Shown: one piece after another, positions 11,601 through 26,600 of the stretch
How the letters are laid out: every line of letters starts with the position of its first letter
How positions within the stretch are numbered: the stretch's first letter is position 1
Source of the DNA: Mimachlamys varia
Taxonomy: Eukaryota > Mollusca > Bivalvia > Pectinida > Pectinidae
DNA length: 64,000 nt
Direction of reading: 5' to 3'
NCBI GenBank assembly: GCA_947623455.1
Contig: OX392528.1
Span: 53,772,322-53,836,321 of the forward strand
Program-made: the position numbers and the translations under genes
The notes under the pieces: model-generated
Databases searched by the model: none
What the model saw: the letters and a program-made list of their open reading frames with translations, nothing else
Told to the model about the DNA's origin: nothing

Positions 11601-14600
11601 ATCATGTCCAGAAGATAAGGCCTCATGCAGTTTGAGATTTTTTCCATAGATAAAAATGCACATGCATAAGTGGAGCACCGCAAAATCAGATCTCAAATTT
11701 TACCAGGTATTATCACTTTAATGACATACAAATGTACATTGGAACCTTGTATCTCCAATTCAGCAGGGCCATGAGAAAACAAGGAGTTATCTGTGTATTA
11801 ATTCAAGTTAAGTGAATGTTTAGTGTGAAGTCTAGCAAAAACCAACAAAATACAGTAAAACCCCATTTACTCGAACCCGGTTGTTTCATCCTGACCAAAC
11901 TAAATGGGGTCTTCAAGTTATACGAATTCCCAATATTAAGATTGGACTATAATTGTTATATTTTAGCACTCTACGCATAAGTCATTAGTCAATTAAAACA
12001 ATTAATACTAATGGTAATTTAGTCATTAACTTTTTAATGCCATTGCTTCCTTTTGACGAGATTATTTTGAATGTATAATGTTGTATGTCTTTTAATGCGA
12101 TAAATACATATTTTGTGAATTAGCACATAATCACTTGGACCAAATTTGTTAAGATGTTATAGTGAGAAGGTAACACAAGGTACAGTGGTATAAGATATTT
12201 AGCTAATCGACTCATCATAACATGTTATATTATATCTAGTCACTGTTCATAAAAGCATTATATATAGTCTTTGTATCTGGTCACTGTATTCTCGATAACA
12301 TGCTTTATATACATGCATATCTTTGTATTCACAGTAGCATGTCATATCTAACACTATTCGTAATTAATCTATTATGGTCTTTTCTCGAGGAAACTATTAT
12401 CTTAATGTGTTGTATATAAATATTGTATATATTTTTTTTTTTTAATGTTGTATATTTTTTTTTTTTTTTAAGTACTGATATAGTTTCCGAGCTGTCAGGT
12501 GAAGACGCTCTTTTCCCCGGGACACTAATAGGAGAACAGCATGTTCCCGAGTTAAAGGGACACAAAAGATTCAGTACTTCACATGGCTGTCATTTGACAA
12601 TTAAAGAAAAAAAAGAGTTGATCCTCCGTATCATAATATCCTGTACCGAATGATGCCTTTTTTGGCAGAAAAGTCAATAATGAGTCTAATTTACTCCGCT
12701 TTCTATGTAAAGGGGCGCAACTCTTGAAGTCACGCTACTTTTCCTGCGGGCAAAAGGAAAAGGTATAGCACCCAATAGCCTTCCTAAAAATTATCATGTG
12801 ATATACTAAATTATAAGTCAGCGGCATTTCTGTTTTTAATAATATATCTAGTCACTTTTCAAAATAACATGTTATATATCTAGTCACTTTCAGGGTTCTC
12901 ATTAAAAGCCGGTTGCCGGCAAAAGTAACCTGTTATTCACCAACTTTGAACCGGCTATTTTTTCAGAATTGTATATATGTCAACATTACAGGATGTGACA
13001 ATTCAACCAGCTATTCTTTTGAAGTCAACCAATTATTGCAAAACTTAGTGAGAACCCTGACTATTCATGATAATGTGTTATATCTAGTCACTATTCATGA
13101 TAATGTGTTATATCTAGTCACTATTAAGGATAACTTGATATATCTAGTCAATATTTATAATAGCATGTTATATCTTAATCACTAATCATGATGACATGTT
13201 ATATCTAGTCACTATTTAGGATAACAATGTAATTTCTAGTCATAGTACAAATTAATTAATACTTACATTTGTACAAATTTGTAAAAGTCAGTGTTTTTAT
13301 CTTAACCAAACTTTTTTTTCACATGAGAGTATGTATAGTATGTATACATCGGTAAATTAAATTTGATTTCTTTTTTATTTCACTAACTCAATTTTGTTTA
13401 TATGTCTTTTGATCAGCTTAACCAATTTTTCGCGAGACAGAAACATGTGTCATTCATCAACTACGTATACCAGTAACATGCATGTAACTCCTCAGTCATT
13501 AGATTTTCTTTTTCTTTTTTTATCTTTCTTCCCAAAAATGCCTAAATTTGAATATGACATGCTTGCATGTATTCATGTATTCAAATTCCACAAATTATAA
13601 CGCTATTGCAAAATCATGTTGTTGTATTCAGTATTTGTGTCAACAGAAATATCAAAATCACACAGAAATTTGTGTAACAGTGTCAATTTTCATTTTGCAA
13701 TGTTGTGTTCATCAATGAAAACTACTTGTTCTACAAAGTGATGAAAGATTTTCAATTAGTAACAAAAATTTCAAAGAAATCACACATGACAGTTAGAGTT
13801 AAAGAGTTAATGTAAGGAATTGTGAAGGTGCTGACAGAGAAAGTAGAAAGTGCAAAACAAAAAACAAGCAACGTCAACGACATCAAAAAGCTTCATCATT
13901 CCATGAATAAGCGGCTCTGGAAATTATTTACACCTATACTGCATCTTCGATCTAATCTAATTTATGTATGTACTACAAAACTTGCAGGAATTTTTCCTTG
14001 AAGTTAAATTTCTAAACAAGTTTTATTTTCAAGCTTTTAAGCAAAAACTAAAATAAAACAACAAAAAATGCAAGCAAAATGTAAAAACTTTCAAACATCA
14101 TAAATTTGTACAAGAAACTAATTACGGGGAAAAAAAAACTAAAACGAAAGAATTTCAATAATTTAATTTTTAATGAATCATATGATCACAAAAGCATCAA
14201 CAGAAATTTAGACCAAACACAACACTACTGAAAACAATTATACAATATTTTAAACCAAAGATTCACTCATCGTCAGAAACCGACGGTACACTTCTCTGAC
14301 ATTTGCAAACGTCAGAGAAGTATACCGTGGGTTTCCGACGATGACATTCACTGGGACATCCATAATCCCTGAAATATTGTTTTAACAATAGCACTCTCTG
14401 ATTGGCAATTTGATTATGTCATTTATACATATCAACAATTAATCAAATATTTATCATGGAACATACCATTTCCAACATATGTCACTTAGACAGTTTGTAA
14501 TTACTTAAATTAGTACATGTTAAAATTAGCACTGTTTTCAAATTTATCTCCATAGGAAAACTCCTTTGTCATAATTATATATATAATCATGCAATTAGCG

Positions 14601-17600
14601 ATTCAAGCAGTATAAATTATATTATCAACAACTTTATTCTAAATCTTATCAACAATATCACTACTAGTCAACTAATAGTGAAAAAGTTCTATATAAACTT
14701 AGTGTAAAAAAAAATCCAATAGCTCTCATACAGTGCTTTGTGAAAAGTTTTACAAACCAAACTATAGGATTCATTCAACAAGCCAGCAACTTCTACGTTT
14801 TTTAATTATCTACAGCTATCCATTGAAGAACATAAAACAGTATATTCTGTCAACATCTGACAATGATCTTGGAAAAACCCCCATTACAATTTTGTAATGA
14901 CATCCATTCAATATTAAAGAACATAAAATATTCCCCTGAAAACATGTTTGAACTCTCCCAATTCAAAGGTTAGAATAGTTCATTATGAAATTTCAGGGAT
15001 GAAAGAGTTAAAGACTACCCCTAAAAACACGTTTGAACTCTTCCAATTCAAAGGTAAGAATAGTTCATTATGAAATTTCAGTGATGAAAGAGTTGAAGAC
15101 TTTCCCTGAAAACACGTTAGAACTCTTCCAATTCAAAGGTAAGAATAGTTCATTATGAAATTTCAGGGATGAAAGAGTTGAAGACTTCCCCTTAAAACAT
15201 GTTTGAACTCTTCCAATTCAAAGGTAAGAATAGTTCATTATGAAATTTCAGGGATGAAAGAGTTGAAGACTTCCCCTGAAAACATGTTTGAACTCTTCCA
15301 ATTCAAAAGTAAGAATAGTTCATTATGAAATTTCAGGGATGAAAGAGTTGAAGACTGACTTTTCAAAGACCCATTAATTACTGATTATAACATTTTTAAT
15401 AATCATATGTCTTTCATGATTGAAATTATTTTTGTCATTCAGTGTTTTCTTTGTTATTCAACTTTCATTCTAAAAATGCCATGCATACTGATAAAGATGC
15501 TCCTATCTGAAATACCATGCATACATCCATTCCAAGCCTTTATTAATTATAAAAGGGAGCAAACCATTAATTTTCATGGCATACAATGTATCTCTTTTAA
15601 AAAATAACTTAATTATTCATCAGTTATGAATGAAAATAATCATTCTAATCTCAATTCAACAAACATTCATACTGAATTTTTCAATCTTAAACTTTATAAA
15701 AATATCTCTGTTTTAAAGCTCATTTATAATGCATATCATCTTAAAGTATATTTCAGATACACTTACCATATTCAATTTACTTCAAAGTCTGTACTAAAGC
15801 AAGAACTCTTAATACATTAAATATGATAAATGTATAACCTTTGGAATATTGTTATTTATAATACTGATAATCTTTAAATACAAGTAAGTACTTAGTTGAA
15901 TTTTTTGTACACATGATTTGTGCTTGTGTTAAATTTTGATAAACAGGAAAATATATTTACTTCACTTTAACTGAAAAATGCTTAAGTGTCGAATAAAAAC
16001 AAAAATAACATGTACAATTGGTAGCCCAAGTTTCCTCTGGCCTGACACCATACATATGTATCTGGTTTGGGGCCAGAGAGCACTTTCAAATATAAACATT
16101 GAATTTGCCAGCTACCAACAAATAGTGTCAGAGAATGATTAATTCAACAAAAAGATTCGGTCTCAAAATCTTTGGAACAAGAATATTATCTTCTGTTTTC
16201 AGTCCAAATCAGTACAATTTGCTTATAACTTGTTTGAGGTGAAAACATGGAGTCTGCCAAGGTGGGAAATTTCAAACGATCGGAAAAAATGTTTTTTGTT
16301 ACAAATCAATTGTTTCGTCTATGTGTGAAAATATTCAAAAACTTTTCATCCACACTCTACATTTTGTATGCAATACACAATGTACAAGCTTGAACTTGAG
16401 TTGTTTTGAACTTCTGTAAATTTCACCTAGAGGATTAAGATTTTCCAGTTATTATCTTCATACATGTACATGCCATATATGGTCGTGCAATCATTTTTTG
16501 TTATACTTAATACGCATAACTGTAATAATGTTATGATCAACATGTATTTCACCAGTGACATACACAAGAGACTGATATGTTGTTGTTTATTATACGTACA
16601 TAGACTGTACTTACAGATGTAAATAGCACATGATGACAGTCTTTCTGTAATAACAGTTTTCTTGTTCAAAAATTTTACATTAAACATTTTACATCAGCTT
16701 ATTATTATATGCAAGAAATGACTTAACTCCAAGAACAGAAAATTTGATCTTCAACTGTCAAATTTATTTCACAAGAATAGAACTACTTGAACTTCTCAGA
16801 TTATTGTCGGTACATACATTGTACTTAAAATTCATTTCATTCTAAAACTTTCTACTACAAATAGGCATAAATGATCTTCCATCAGTTGTTCATTTTTAAA
16901 AAGTGTACGATTTGAAACAAATAATGTTCTTGTGTTTATCACTGGCAAAATAAAGGAACCAATAAGAATTCAAAGTTCTTGATGGTACAAAACATTTCTG
17001 ATCACAGGCAGAAAATGTAACTACATAATGTAATTTCAACTTCATGCAGTATATATCAAACTTAAACCATTACATACTTACATAGACGCAAGTCTATATC
17101 TATTTCTTGGTTTACATGGAAACAATGCCCTAAAATAAGTACAGTACTTAATATATATATATATCAAGAACTTTTATAACATTAAAAACAAATTGTTTGC
17201 CGATATTTACAATCTTTTTCTGTTGATTTTGTTTTCGTAGAAATATTTGAAATAGAAAATGTTATGATATCTATTTTCATTAGATATAATGAATGTCATC
17301 AAGTAAACATATTTTTCATCCAAATAAAATAATTCTGACAAATTATTTTTTAAATTCATCCAGGACACAAAAAAAATATGGCACCTGTACATTTTCTTGT
17401 GATAGAATTGTCTTCTTGCAAAAGAATTCTACAGTTATTATAATGAATTTGTAAAATATATACTTTCCATATTGGTCAAAATGGATTTATTTTATAAATT
17501 TAAAATCAATTTCACATTTTGAGGTGAAAGTTCGAAAGAAATCTCAAACAAATCCCTAAAGGACTTCCATCTAATGTATTCAATGAATAATCAAAATTTT

Positions 17601-20600
17601 CATGCAGGAATTTAGAATGCTAGTTGAGAAAATGCACAGTTGGGGTTGAAATAGGGATGAAAAACTGTTTATGATATGTGGTAGATATATCAGTGATTTT
17701 CATCAATTCACATCTGTGTGTAAAGTGCAGGAAAAAGCAGGCATTGATGACTTAAATATCTTGTGTACATAATCCAGCTTTATGTATTTTAATATTTTGT
17801 CTACATTATGTAGATCTTCTACCATAGATAAATATACTAAACTTATGAAGAAAATAAAGATCAGTTTTACAATTGTGTGAATAATTTTCTTTTGCAATAA
17901 AAGCACACTTTTTTTAAGAATCAGATCTTCTACAATAGATAAACATACTAATCAATATGAAAAATAAAATTCAGAGTTTTTATAATTGTGTAAGTAATTT
18001 TTTTTTTCTTTTTGCAGATTCTCTCTTTTTCCAAACCAAAAAATGCCCTAGTATACATAGTACTTCAAACTGTAAAAATTCTGTTTTTCATTATAAATAA
18101 GTACAAACAATTCAGTAATGAAAATACAATACTAGTAGATCTTTGCGGGTTTTTTTTTGTGCCATGAGGTTTAATACGGAAATTATTCCTGGAATAACCA
18201 GATATAAAACACATTCTCACACTACCACTTAATCATAAATAACATTTTAAATTATTACATTTTTAATAACAAGATGGTTTAATATAAGCCTGCAGTAATG
18301 TATATATCAGAGGCAGATACAGAAGGTATAAAAAATTACGAGCTCCCTTTCTCTACCAGCCCTTACCATCGATCCCTGATATATATATTTTCACTCAATA
18401 TCACACAAAAATAAAAATCACTGATTCTTTATGACACCGGCTGGGTGATTATTTCTGAGTTAGACCCTTTTTTTCAACTCAATTTTTTTCTTGTTAAGTT
18501 CACAAAGTTTAAGGAATTTAGCCTTAGCCTTAGATTAACTGCAACTTTTTTTTTATACTATATATTTTGAAACATTTCCAGATGCTAATTCTGATATCAG
18601 ATACCATTTTTACATGAAATCCTGGATACACCTCTGTTACAAAGTATTACATAATCATATGCTACTAATTAATACAATTACAGAACATACTGTATATTAA
18701 CAAGTTTTACTGCTTGTCAATTTGTTTCCATTAATTCCTATTGAACATAATGCTACAGTAATTTGTGTGCATTATCCTTTTTTAAACATGTATAAAGCTA
18801 GTCATCCTTGATATCCAGGGGTTACACTCACACATATATGGAATATATATATATGATCATGGCAAAACTGAAGGCACGCTCAGCTAAAAAAAAACCTGAC
18901 CAATCAATAGGCTGATGTCTGTCTTTTGAAGATTACAAAGAAGCCGGAACCAACTTCAAAGCTTGTCAATTTTTACCGTTATGTGACCACAAGATCATTT
19001 TCATGTTTATCGAATGTTCGAGCCAGTGTTCTTTTCTCATCTACAAGATGGTGATGAAGAAGCCTATAGTTTCGCCATGACTTTCTAGGGGTGTAGAGAG
19101 CATAGGTGAGCGTAACTCCTGGATATCGAGGATGAGGTCTAGTTGACAGTCTTAAAACTTAAAGCTTCTATATATCAATATACTGACCTAATTTTGAATG
19201 AAAAAAAAATAAACAATTTCCATTGGCTGGTTACTCATGGAATGTGCTAAGAAGAACAAGACAAACTTGAGGTCATTGTTTGGGAAGAAAATAATACATA
19301 GAAGGTGCAAATGCACATGAAGGTATATTTTACCTGTGCAATGGTAAACCTATATATATACAGATAAACCACACAGTACCTTACAGATAGGAAACTGAAC
19401 AGTGATCAGGTTAAACAGATCCATTCAAGACCTCAGTCACAAGACATTGACAGATAACATTTATGTAAATGACAGGTAAAAGCTAAAATTAGGTACAGGT
19501 AAAAATGAGACGGCAGGTAAGTGACAGAAAATGTTAAGTAAATCTGAGAGTTCACTTGGAAGTCACAGGTAGACTTTGAGTGTGGTTTAGCCAGGTGACA
19601 ATATCACAGGTAAGTGAAGAGTCACAGGTAAGCCATATAGGTAAAAGTTGACAGATGATGGCAACACGTATATGGACAGGGTGCACAGAAATACAGGTAC
19701 AAGTACTCACTGATCATTAAGGCGCCCTGACCGACCCATAGTTCTGGTTCCGAACGTCCTGTTAGAAAAAAAGAAAAAACATCTTAAGAGGAAAATCCAA
19801 TTTAGCCCCAGTTCAAAATTTGTGATATATTTACAGCCAGACATGTATTTAATTATAATTAATATCTGTCCAGTTGGAGTCGAAAATATTTCTTCAAATT
19901 TTGGTTTTGTCCATCAGAATTTAGAATCTGAGAAGAAAGCGTTCCATTTTGAGAAATGCAATCAACACAAATTATTTCATTTATTATATTATAATGTTTG
20001 AAAATATGTACATTGCAATATCTAATGGAATAAGTAATCAATGAAATTATGAAAATGCACTGTTTTGCCATAATTAAATCATTGAATTTTACATTGTTTT
20101 GCTTCCTGATTAATAATTATAACATTCACATCTCAATGACATCGTAATCCTCATTATACCATCGAAATCGCTGTAAACAAAATATGGCAAAATAACAAGG
20201 TTACTTCGTATAACAGATCAATTTTAGGGCTGGGCAGTTTTACAGGTATAGCTGGTATAAAGGTGTGATGGTACGTACCGTGGTACATTAGTCCTGTACA
20301 GGTTTTTTGGGGACTTTCATTTAACTTATTAATGAACTATTCGTTACATAATTCTATTGGAATGCCAATATGGCTTAATTATAATTTCTCATAAGTTTGC
20401 TGATCAACTAGGACAGATATAGCTTCACTCAAACAATATTAGAGGATAACACAAAGAGAAACTTATGACAGGCCTCTTGTTGATTGGCTTCAGAAAAAAA
20501 ACATCCAGAGACCTTTTGCTAGCTCAAACATTCAATCAATTTTTTTGAAATCTATGTGCTTGAAGGTGTATTCTGAAGCATTCTGAGCACACTATTATTC

Positions 20601-23600
20601 TGAACTAGGTTTTCAATAACTGTAACCGAAGTTGAGAATGGGCAGCCAATTTGTTATTTGTTAGTGTATAGTTTTTCCTGAAGGGACTTCAGTTTCCTGA
20701 AGTAAGTAAACCAGAGCAACAAACTATTTTTGAAATTTTGAAGTATTAACAATAAATTATTGGTGTATGATGCGTCACTTGACACAACTAGCATCATAGG
20801 CCTATCACTGTATGCCGCACGACTTACGACTTTGAGTTTGACCGACAACTCGCCTCATGATCAGAATTGAATAGACCGGAAGCATCACAGTCGCTATAAC
20901 TTGAATTGGTGCATGCACATTTGCAATGTTGAGTTCAAATCACCTGCTCCTGATTCCCTGTTGAAACGGGCGAAGAAGTCTGAAATTTTCATTTTTTTCC
21001 TGGGCCTTGACGATTCCAGTTTTTGCCGCATTCAATCTGTGTCAATTGGACGTTTTTTTCAAATGGGTTTTAAAACCACCCTTTCAAACGCAGTGACGAT
21101 CTTGCGCTTGCGATACTACGTGTGATCTTGATATCAAAATGAAAGTAGAAAAGCGGGGCACAAGTAGGCACGTTCTGATCAGCTCTGGACAACTGGTAAA
21201 CTAACTATTTTTGTTTTGTCGTTATCATTAAATCCACATGTATCTGAGGATTACAATAGTATGTTTTTAGACATTTTTTAAAAAGTGAATTTAGTCATTT
21301 GAACCGGCCAAAACACCATTCTAACTGGTCAATTTGGCCGGCGACTGGTTCTAAATGAAAACACTGGTTTATAAGAGAAATTTTCAAATAATTTTTCTTA
21401 AAAGGTTAATTTCATCTTTATGTAGAGTCAAAACGTCTACGGAGACAAACAAATTGTCTTAATACCTTGAAAAAGAAGAACCAAATTTTTATTTTATTTT
21501 TTTTTTTGGCCCGACTTACCTTGTGGTTCGGCCCAGAGTACCTGTGGATAGTTCTCCTGTTTGGCCCATATCAGTTGTGTCCAGCAAATCTTTCTCTTTG
21601 ATTCGTTCCATGTTGGACTTGAGCGTAGCGCTTTTGGAACGCACTTCTGCTTTGGAAGCCTGTTCTTTGATCCAGTTAAGGTGGTCCTTATCCATAGAGA
21701 TGTCCAGTGTCGGAACCATCTTTTCTTTGCCGAACTTTGAGAAATCCCTACTTTGCAAAGTCTCGTACATCAGAGTGTTATCAGTTAATGGTGTTTCGGT
21801 CCTATTGAGCGGTGACCTTGCCCTTCTTGGTTTAGGCTTGGGTTTCTCGACACTTTCCCCTAAATGTTTGTCACTGTGTTTCTCCTCTGGTTCCTTCCTC
21901 TTCTGTGGTGGAGCGGTGTAAAATTTGGTTTGACTGAGCTTAGATGTTCTCGTTGACTTCAAAGTCCTTGGTGTAAATGGTTTCTCGGGTTCAGTAAAAA
22001 CATGTTTTCTTGTGGCGAGTATGTCCCCATCTTCTACCTTTCTGTTGTGTGCTGCCCCCTGGGCCAAAGCTGATCTTGACACCCCACTAGCAGTCGATCT
22101 AACCGATCTAGCAGACGAGGGCCTTTTGGGATAGCCAGATCTATTAACCTGCTGATTTGAATAGGCCTGATAGAGGTAACCCTGGGAGTCTGGCCGCTGA
22201 TAGCTTTGACCTTGACTGTAGTAGTTTTGACCTTGACTTTGTCCATTATTAGCATCATATGACAGTGAACCGCCATATGTCGCCTCAGTGCTTTCTACCC
22301 TGTCCTGTCTGTTGGATTTTAAAGTTGTCTTCATAATGTCCAAAACTAAGCGATCATCATCATCTTCAGGATCAAAGTCATTCTAAAGCAGAAATAGTGA
22401 TTCATTTTGTGAAAATCTTGGCACTTTGATATAAAAATATTAAAGTAAGAGCTTCAATTTTTCTTTTTTATATACATGTATAACTGAAACCACCATGACT
22501 AGGGTGAAATTAAGACTAGAAATGTCTGTGAGACATAAATGCTCACTTCCCCATATGAAATTATTTCTTCATGCTTATTACGTATGCGAAGTTTGATGAC
22601 AATCGGATCAGTAGTTATTGAAATATGCTCGTTACAATACCATGGGATGGGATGGGACAGGATGGGATGGACATGGGTAAAACTATATGCCCCCCCCCCC
22701 CATTTCAATGGCGGGGGCATAAAAAGAAACTGTTATACAATGCAAGCTCTCCAAACTGAACGTTTAAAAGCTGTATAAACTGTTTTCAATTTACAAAAAA
22801 TTAAATAATTAATATCATGAAATCTTTTATAAATTACATATATATCACTTGCATTGAGTAGCCGTCTATTCTGAAGGATAAGCAAATTAAAGTAAACTTA
22901 CATGTAAAATATGGTAAATGAACGTGTTCCCTCAAATATTTATTTCCAAGATTAATTAAACATGGTCATTGAATTTATACATTTTTCTATTGTAAATCCC
23001 TATCAGATTCTAACAAAAATTTTATTTTGAATAAATTCAGAAAATTCATTTTTCGAAATAAATTATTGCAGCCCATTCTTACCAATGCTTCCTGATCCCC
23101 CGTTCCGTCCATGTCATCGTAATAGACATTTCTGGAAGTAGGACGGACGTTCATGCTGGAGCCAGGACGTACACCAGTCTTCTTCACATAATCTCGTGTC
23201 TTCCTGTCCCGAGCTACAGAGTAAGGGAAATAATTGTATAATTACTGGTCCAGAAAAATGGGTTTAGACATTAATGACTGGAGAGAGGTCTTCAGATTTA
23301 GTTTAAAAACCATAGACGAAGAATGGCTTGTAACTTGGGTGGTCGGGTGGTGCAGTGAATAGCGCACTTGCCTTAAATCAATGTGGCTAGGGTTCAATTC
23401 CCCAACAGGATGGGGAAAAGGTATGGGGTCACCTGCCTGACCCCGTGGGTTTTCTCTGGGTACTCCTGTTTCCTCCCACAATAAAACTCTTTGCCAGCTA
23501 ACATCTAGGCCAATAAGAGTGATTAAAAAAAGTTGGATAACTTCTTTTATAATTGTTGTAAAAAAATTTTTTTTTTAAACCTGTTAACTATCACTTGAAA

Positions 23601-26600
23601 TACATTCTGTATTTCATATTTGGACTGCCTTTTTATTTAATCATAAAGACATCATATATCAGCACTAGTGTCTACTTGGTGCAAAGCAATAAACTGTGCA
23701 CAATTTACAAACTAAACATTCTATATTGAATGATATTGTTCTGCATTCAATGGTTATTGTTCTGCATTGAATTATATTGTTCTGCATTGAATTTTGCCTC
23801 GAAATTTGTTTAAAAGAGAAAAAGTAGTATGTAATTAAATAAGGGCTGTTACAGAATTTACCATGTGGGAGGGGCAAAAGGCACTTTTTCAGAGACCCCA
23901 CCACCAATCAAATATATATGAAGTGATTTAATCCAAGGAAGGATAGGCAAATCTGGTTTAACCCTACCACCCATGATATTAATACAGGTACCTCCTACCT
24001 CCCCTACATGATTAATCATGGAATAGCCCTAACCTGTCTTTCCTGAAAACCACAATCAATTTCATACATAAATCAGATCAAAGGGCAGGTTAACCTTGAT
24101 CATATTTATATTTTTCCTTCTCCATCTTTTCCACTTACCTTTCTGGCTGGTGGCCAATACCTTTGGTGGTCTATTATCTATGGCAGCTAGATAAAAGAAA
24201 AACACAATGCTAAAATCATGGATCATTTTGGGGCGAGATTTGGGGATTTTTACCCATATTTTTCCTGAAAATCTCATTAGAATTTCAAAAAAGTATTACT
24301 TTATATAGAAAAAATCTCATAGAAATTTACTGATCTCATGAAACCTCTCAAAATTTCAAAAAAGTATTACTTTATATAGAAAAATCTCATCAAAATTTTA
24401 CTGATCTCATAAAACCCCTCAAATTCTCCCATAGGTTTTAAGAGCCGGAATTGTCCCTGTAAAATTGATTGATAAAGACTACCAGTAGCACTAAACAAAG
24501 CAAACATGAACAAATTTCCATGTGGTTTATATGTAGCAATATCTTTAGGTAAATAAACTTCAACATAACTCTGTTTCCAAATTATGATCTACTTCAGTTT
24601 TCCAAAAAAAATTCATATTTGCTTCATACCAATCCCATACTTTTCTGGCATTTTTGGGAAAATATATATTACACCAAAAGAAATAAAATTGGATTTTCGA
24701 AATATTTTTGCCAAGTCTAAAAAAATGATGGCCTTTTTCTGATTTATATATATTAAAGCTGTCAAAACTCAAGACAGATGTAAGTTTTATCTGACCAAAC
24801 ATGTACTGATGGATAAATCTGAGAGGAAAGGAAAGTACATTTAATAAGATAAAGAACCAAAGTGTTTCATATCAGCTAATAAACATGCCACTTCCAAAAC
24901 CTAATGAATATATTAGCAGCGTTGCCGAGCCTCATGCCATGGTGTATGCTGAAACATATCTAGTGCTATGTGAGACTTACCAAGTTGCACATGGACTGTT
25001 ACTAAATGTATAACTCAAACAGCAATGTTAAGAAAGTTGTATGAGCGAAGTTGTCACTTTATCAATAACACCCCATTGAAAAATACAAGTTTTTTTAATG
25101 TGACTGTGCATGCTTGTTCAAAAAGATTGTTGTCGAGTTGTGAATTTATAAGTTAAAGTGAAAATGATAAATATGTCTCAAAGTATCTTCAGGTCAAAGA
25201 TGTATAAAGCTATTCAGGGTCTCAATACACTACATTCAGAGAGTTACATAATTTCAATGTATTTGCTTTCAAGGAATGACTCTTTTCATTTTACGTATAA
25301 CTATACCCATAAAGATGAAGATATTTCTGGCAACTAAATGGAGGAGGGGGAAAGAAACTTTCTTAAAGGCCCAATATACGTAAGGTTCGACAAAATTTGA
25401 AGCGAAAATCAAGCCTAATAACTTTTTTTATATCTATAGATTTTGTTAAGATTAACTGATATCAGCAATATTCAAGATGAATGCGGTTACCAGTACAGGA
25501 GCAGTTGAAACACCGTATTTGTAAACACACGTCCATTTTGAACTGTCATCTTACCTCGGCTTGTTGTTGAAGTGGGCCCCACCTGAACTATTTTCAATTC
25601 TTTGGATTTTTCTGTCAAGAGCTTCTTGTTAGTTACCGGTACAACTCAGGTTTACTTCGTTTCAGGCTTATTATTGCATGGTTATCAACTGGATTTTGTT
25701 CATAATTTTCAGAATCACGAACAATTTCCTGAAGTTACGTATATTGGGCCTTTAAGCAGTTGTATCTATAACTTACACTTGGCGTTGACAATTTTGCTGT
25801 AATGGTTGTTCATGTGATCCAGTACCAGATACTGAGTTGTCAATTTGGCTGAGGTCGGGGCCAGTGCTGGAAATGTAAACAAATATTTTACTGAAATTTG
25901 TTTGTAACGACGTGACTCTACAAAAACTTGTATGGGTCAAAGTATTAATATCAATGGTAGTTTTCTAAATAACACTGGATCCTTACAAATGGATATTAAT
26001 AGGATACAAATTACTTAAAATTTTATAACGGGCAAATTAAAGAAGTAATTCCAACAGTGTAGACAAACTGGTGCTGTCAAACTTTCGGAGCAATCCACTC
26101 CTTTAAAAATTTTGAAGTGTTGAGTAATTTTATTTAGAGTATAATATATAAAGGTACATTGTTGGAAACCCATGAGACTTGACTGCTCTTGCGATTTGAC
26201 TCAACAGCAAGATCAGAGTCTTGTAGGTTTCTGCGATGATACAAGTTGTACAAACAAAATATATAATTCAAAATGAATTAATATTGAAAAATGTTCTTCA
26301 AGAATTAATATTAATACTTGTACAAGACTTTTTTTATTTATTCTCGTTATTGTAGAAAAAAGGCAGTTTAATATTGTTCTGGTATATGGAGATTATCAAT
26401 CATAATACATGTTTATACAGTAAAATATGTCGAAACTGGAAGTCACCTGGGCCAAATTTTTGGACAGTTTATGAAGGTGTCTGTTTGTAAAGGTACCGCA
26501 CTACTGGTTATATATATCATATTTGCGGAGACCAAATTGTAAGGCCCAAATAGAAGGGTTTCTGATAATTAGACAGGGCTGATTTCGACTGGTAAAGGTA

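Larger units (their letters stand above)
11141..14266. other. SPATA7 intron 7 (part), repeats and AT-rich sequence
   Basis: Holds the TATCTAGTCA monomers and the CCGG-core repeat. T-rich runs at 12430-12470 inflate a 76-codon frame that shows no splice or conservation signal. Confidence 0.6.

Noticed and set aside
16020..16080. Small CTCTGGCC/GGCCAGAG palindrome
   Set aside because: Only about 8 bp of stem with a long loop; expected by chance at this scale.
22034..22276. 80-codon minus-strand ORF
   Set aside because: Alternative frame of SPATA7 exon 6.
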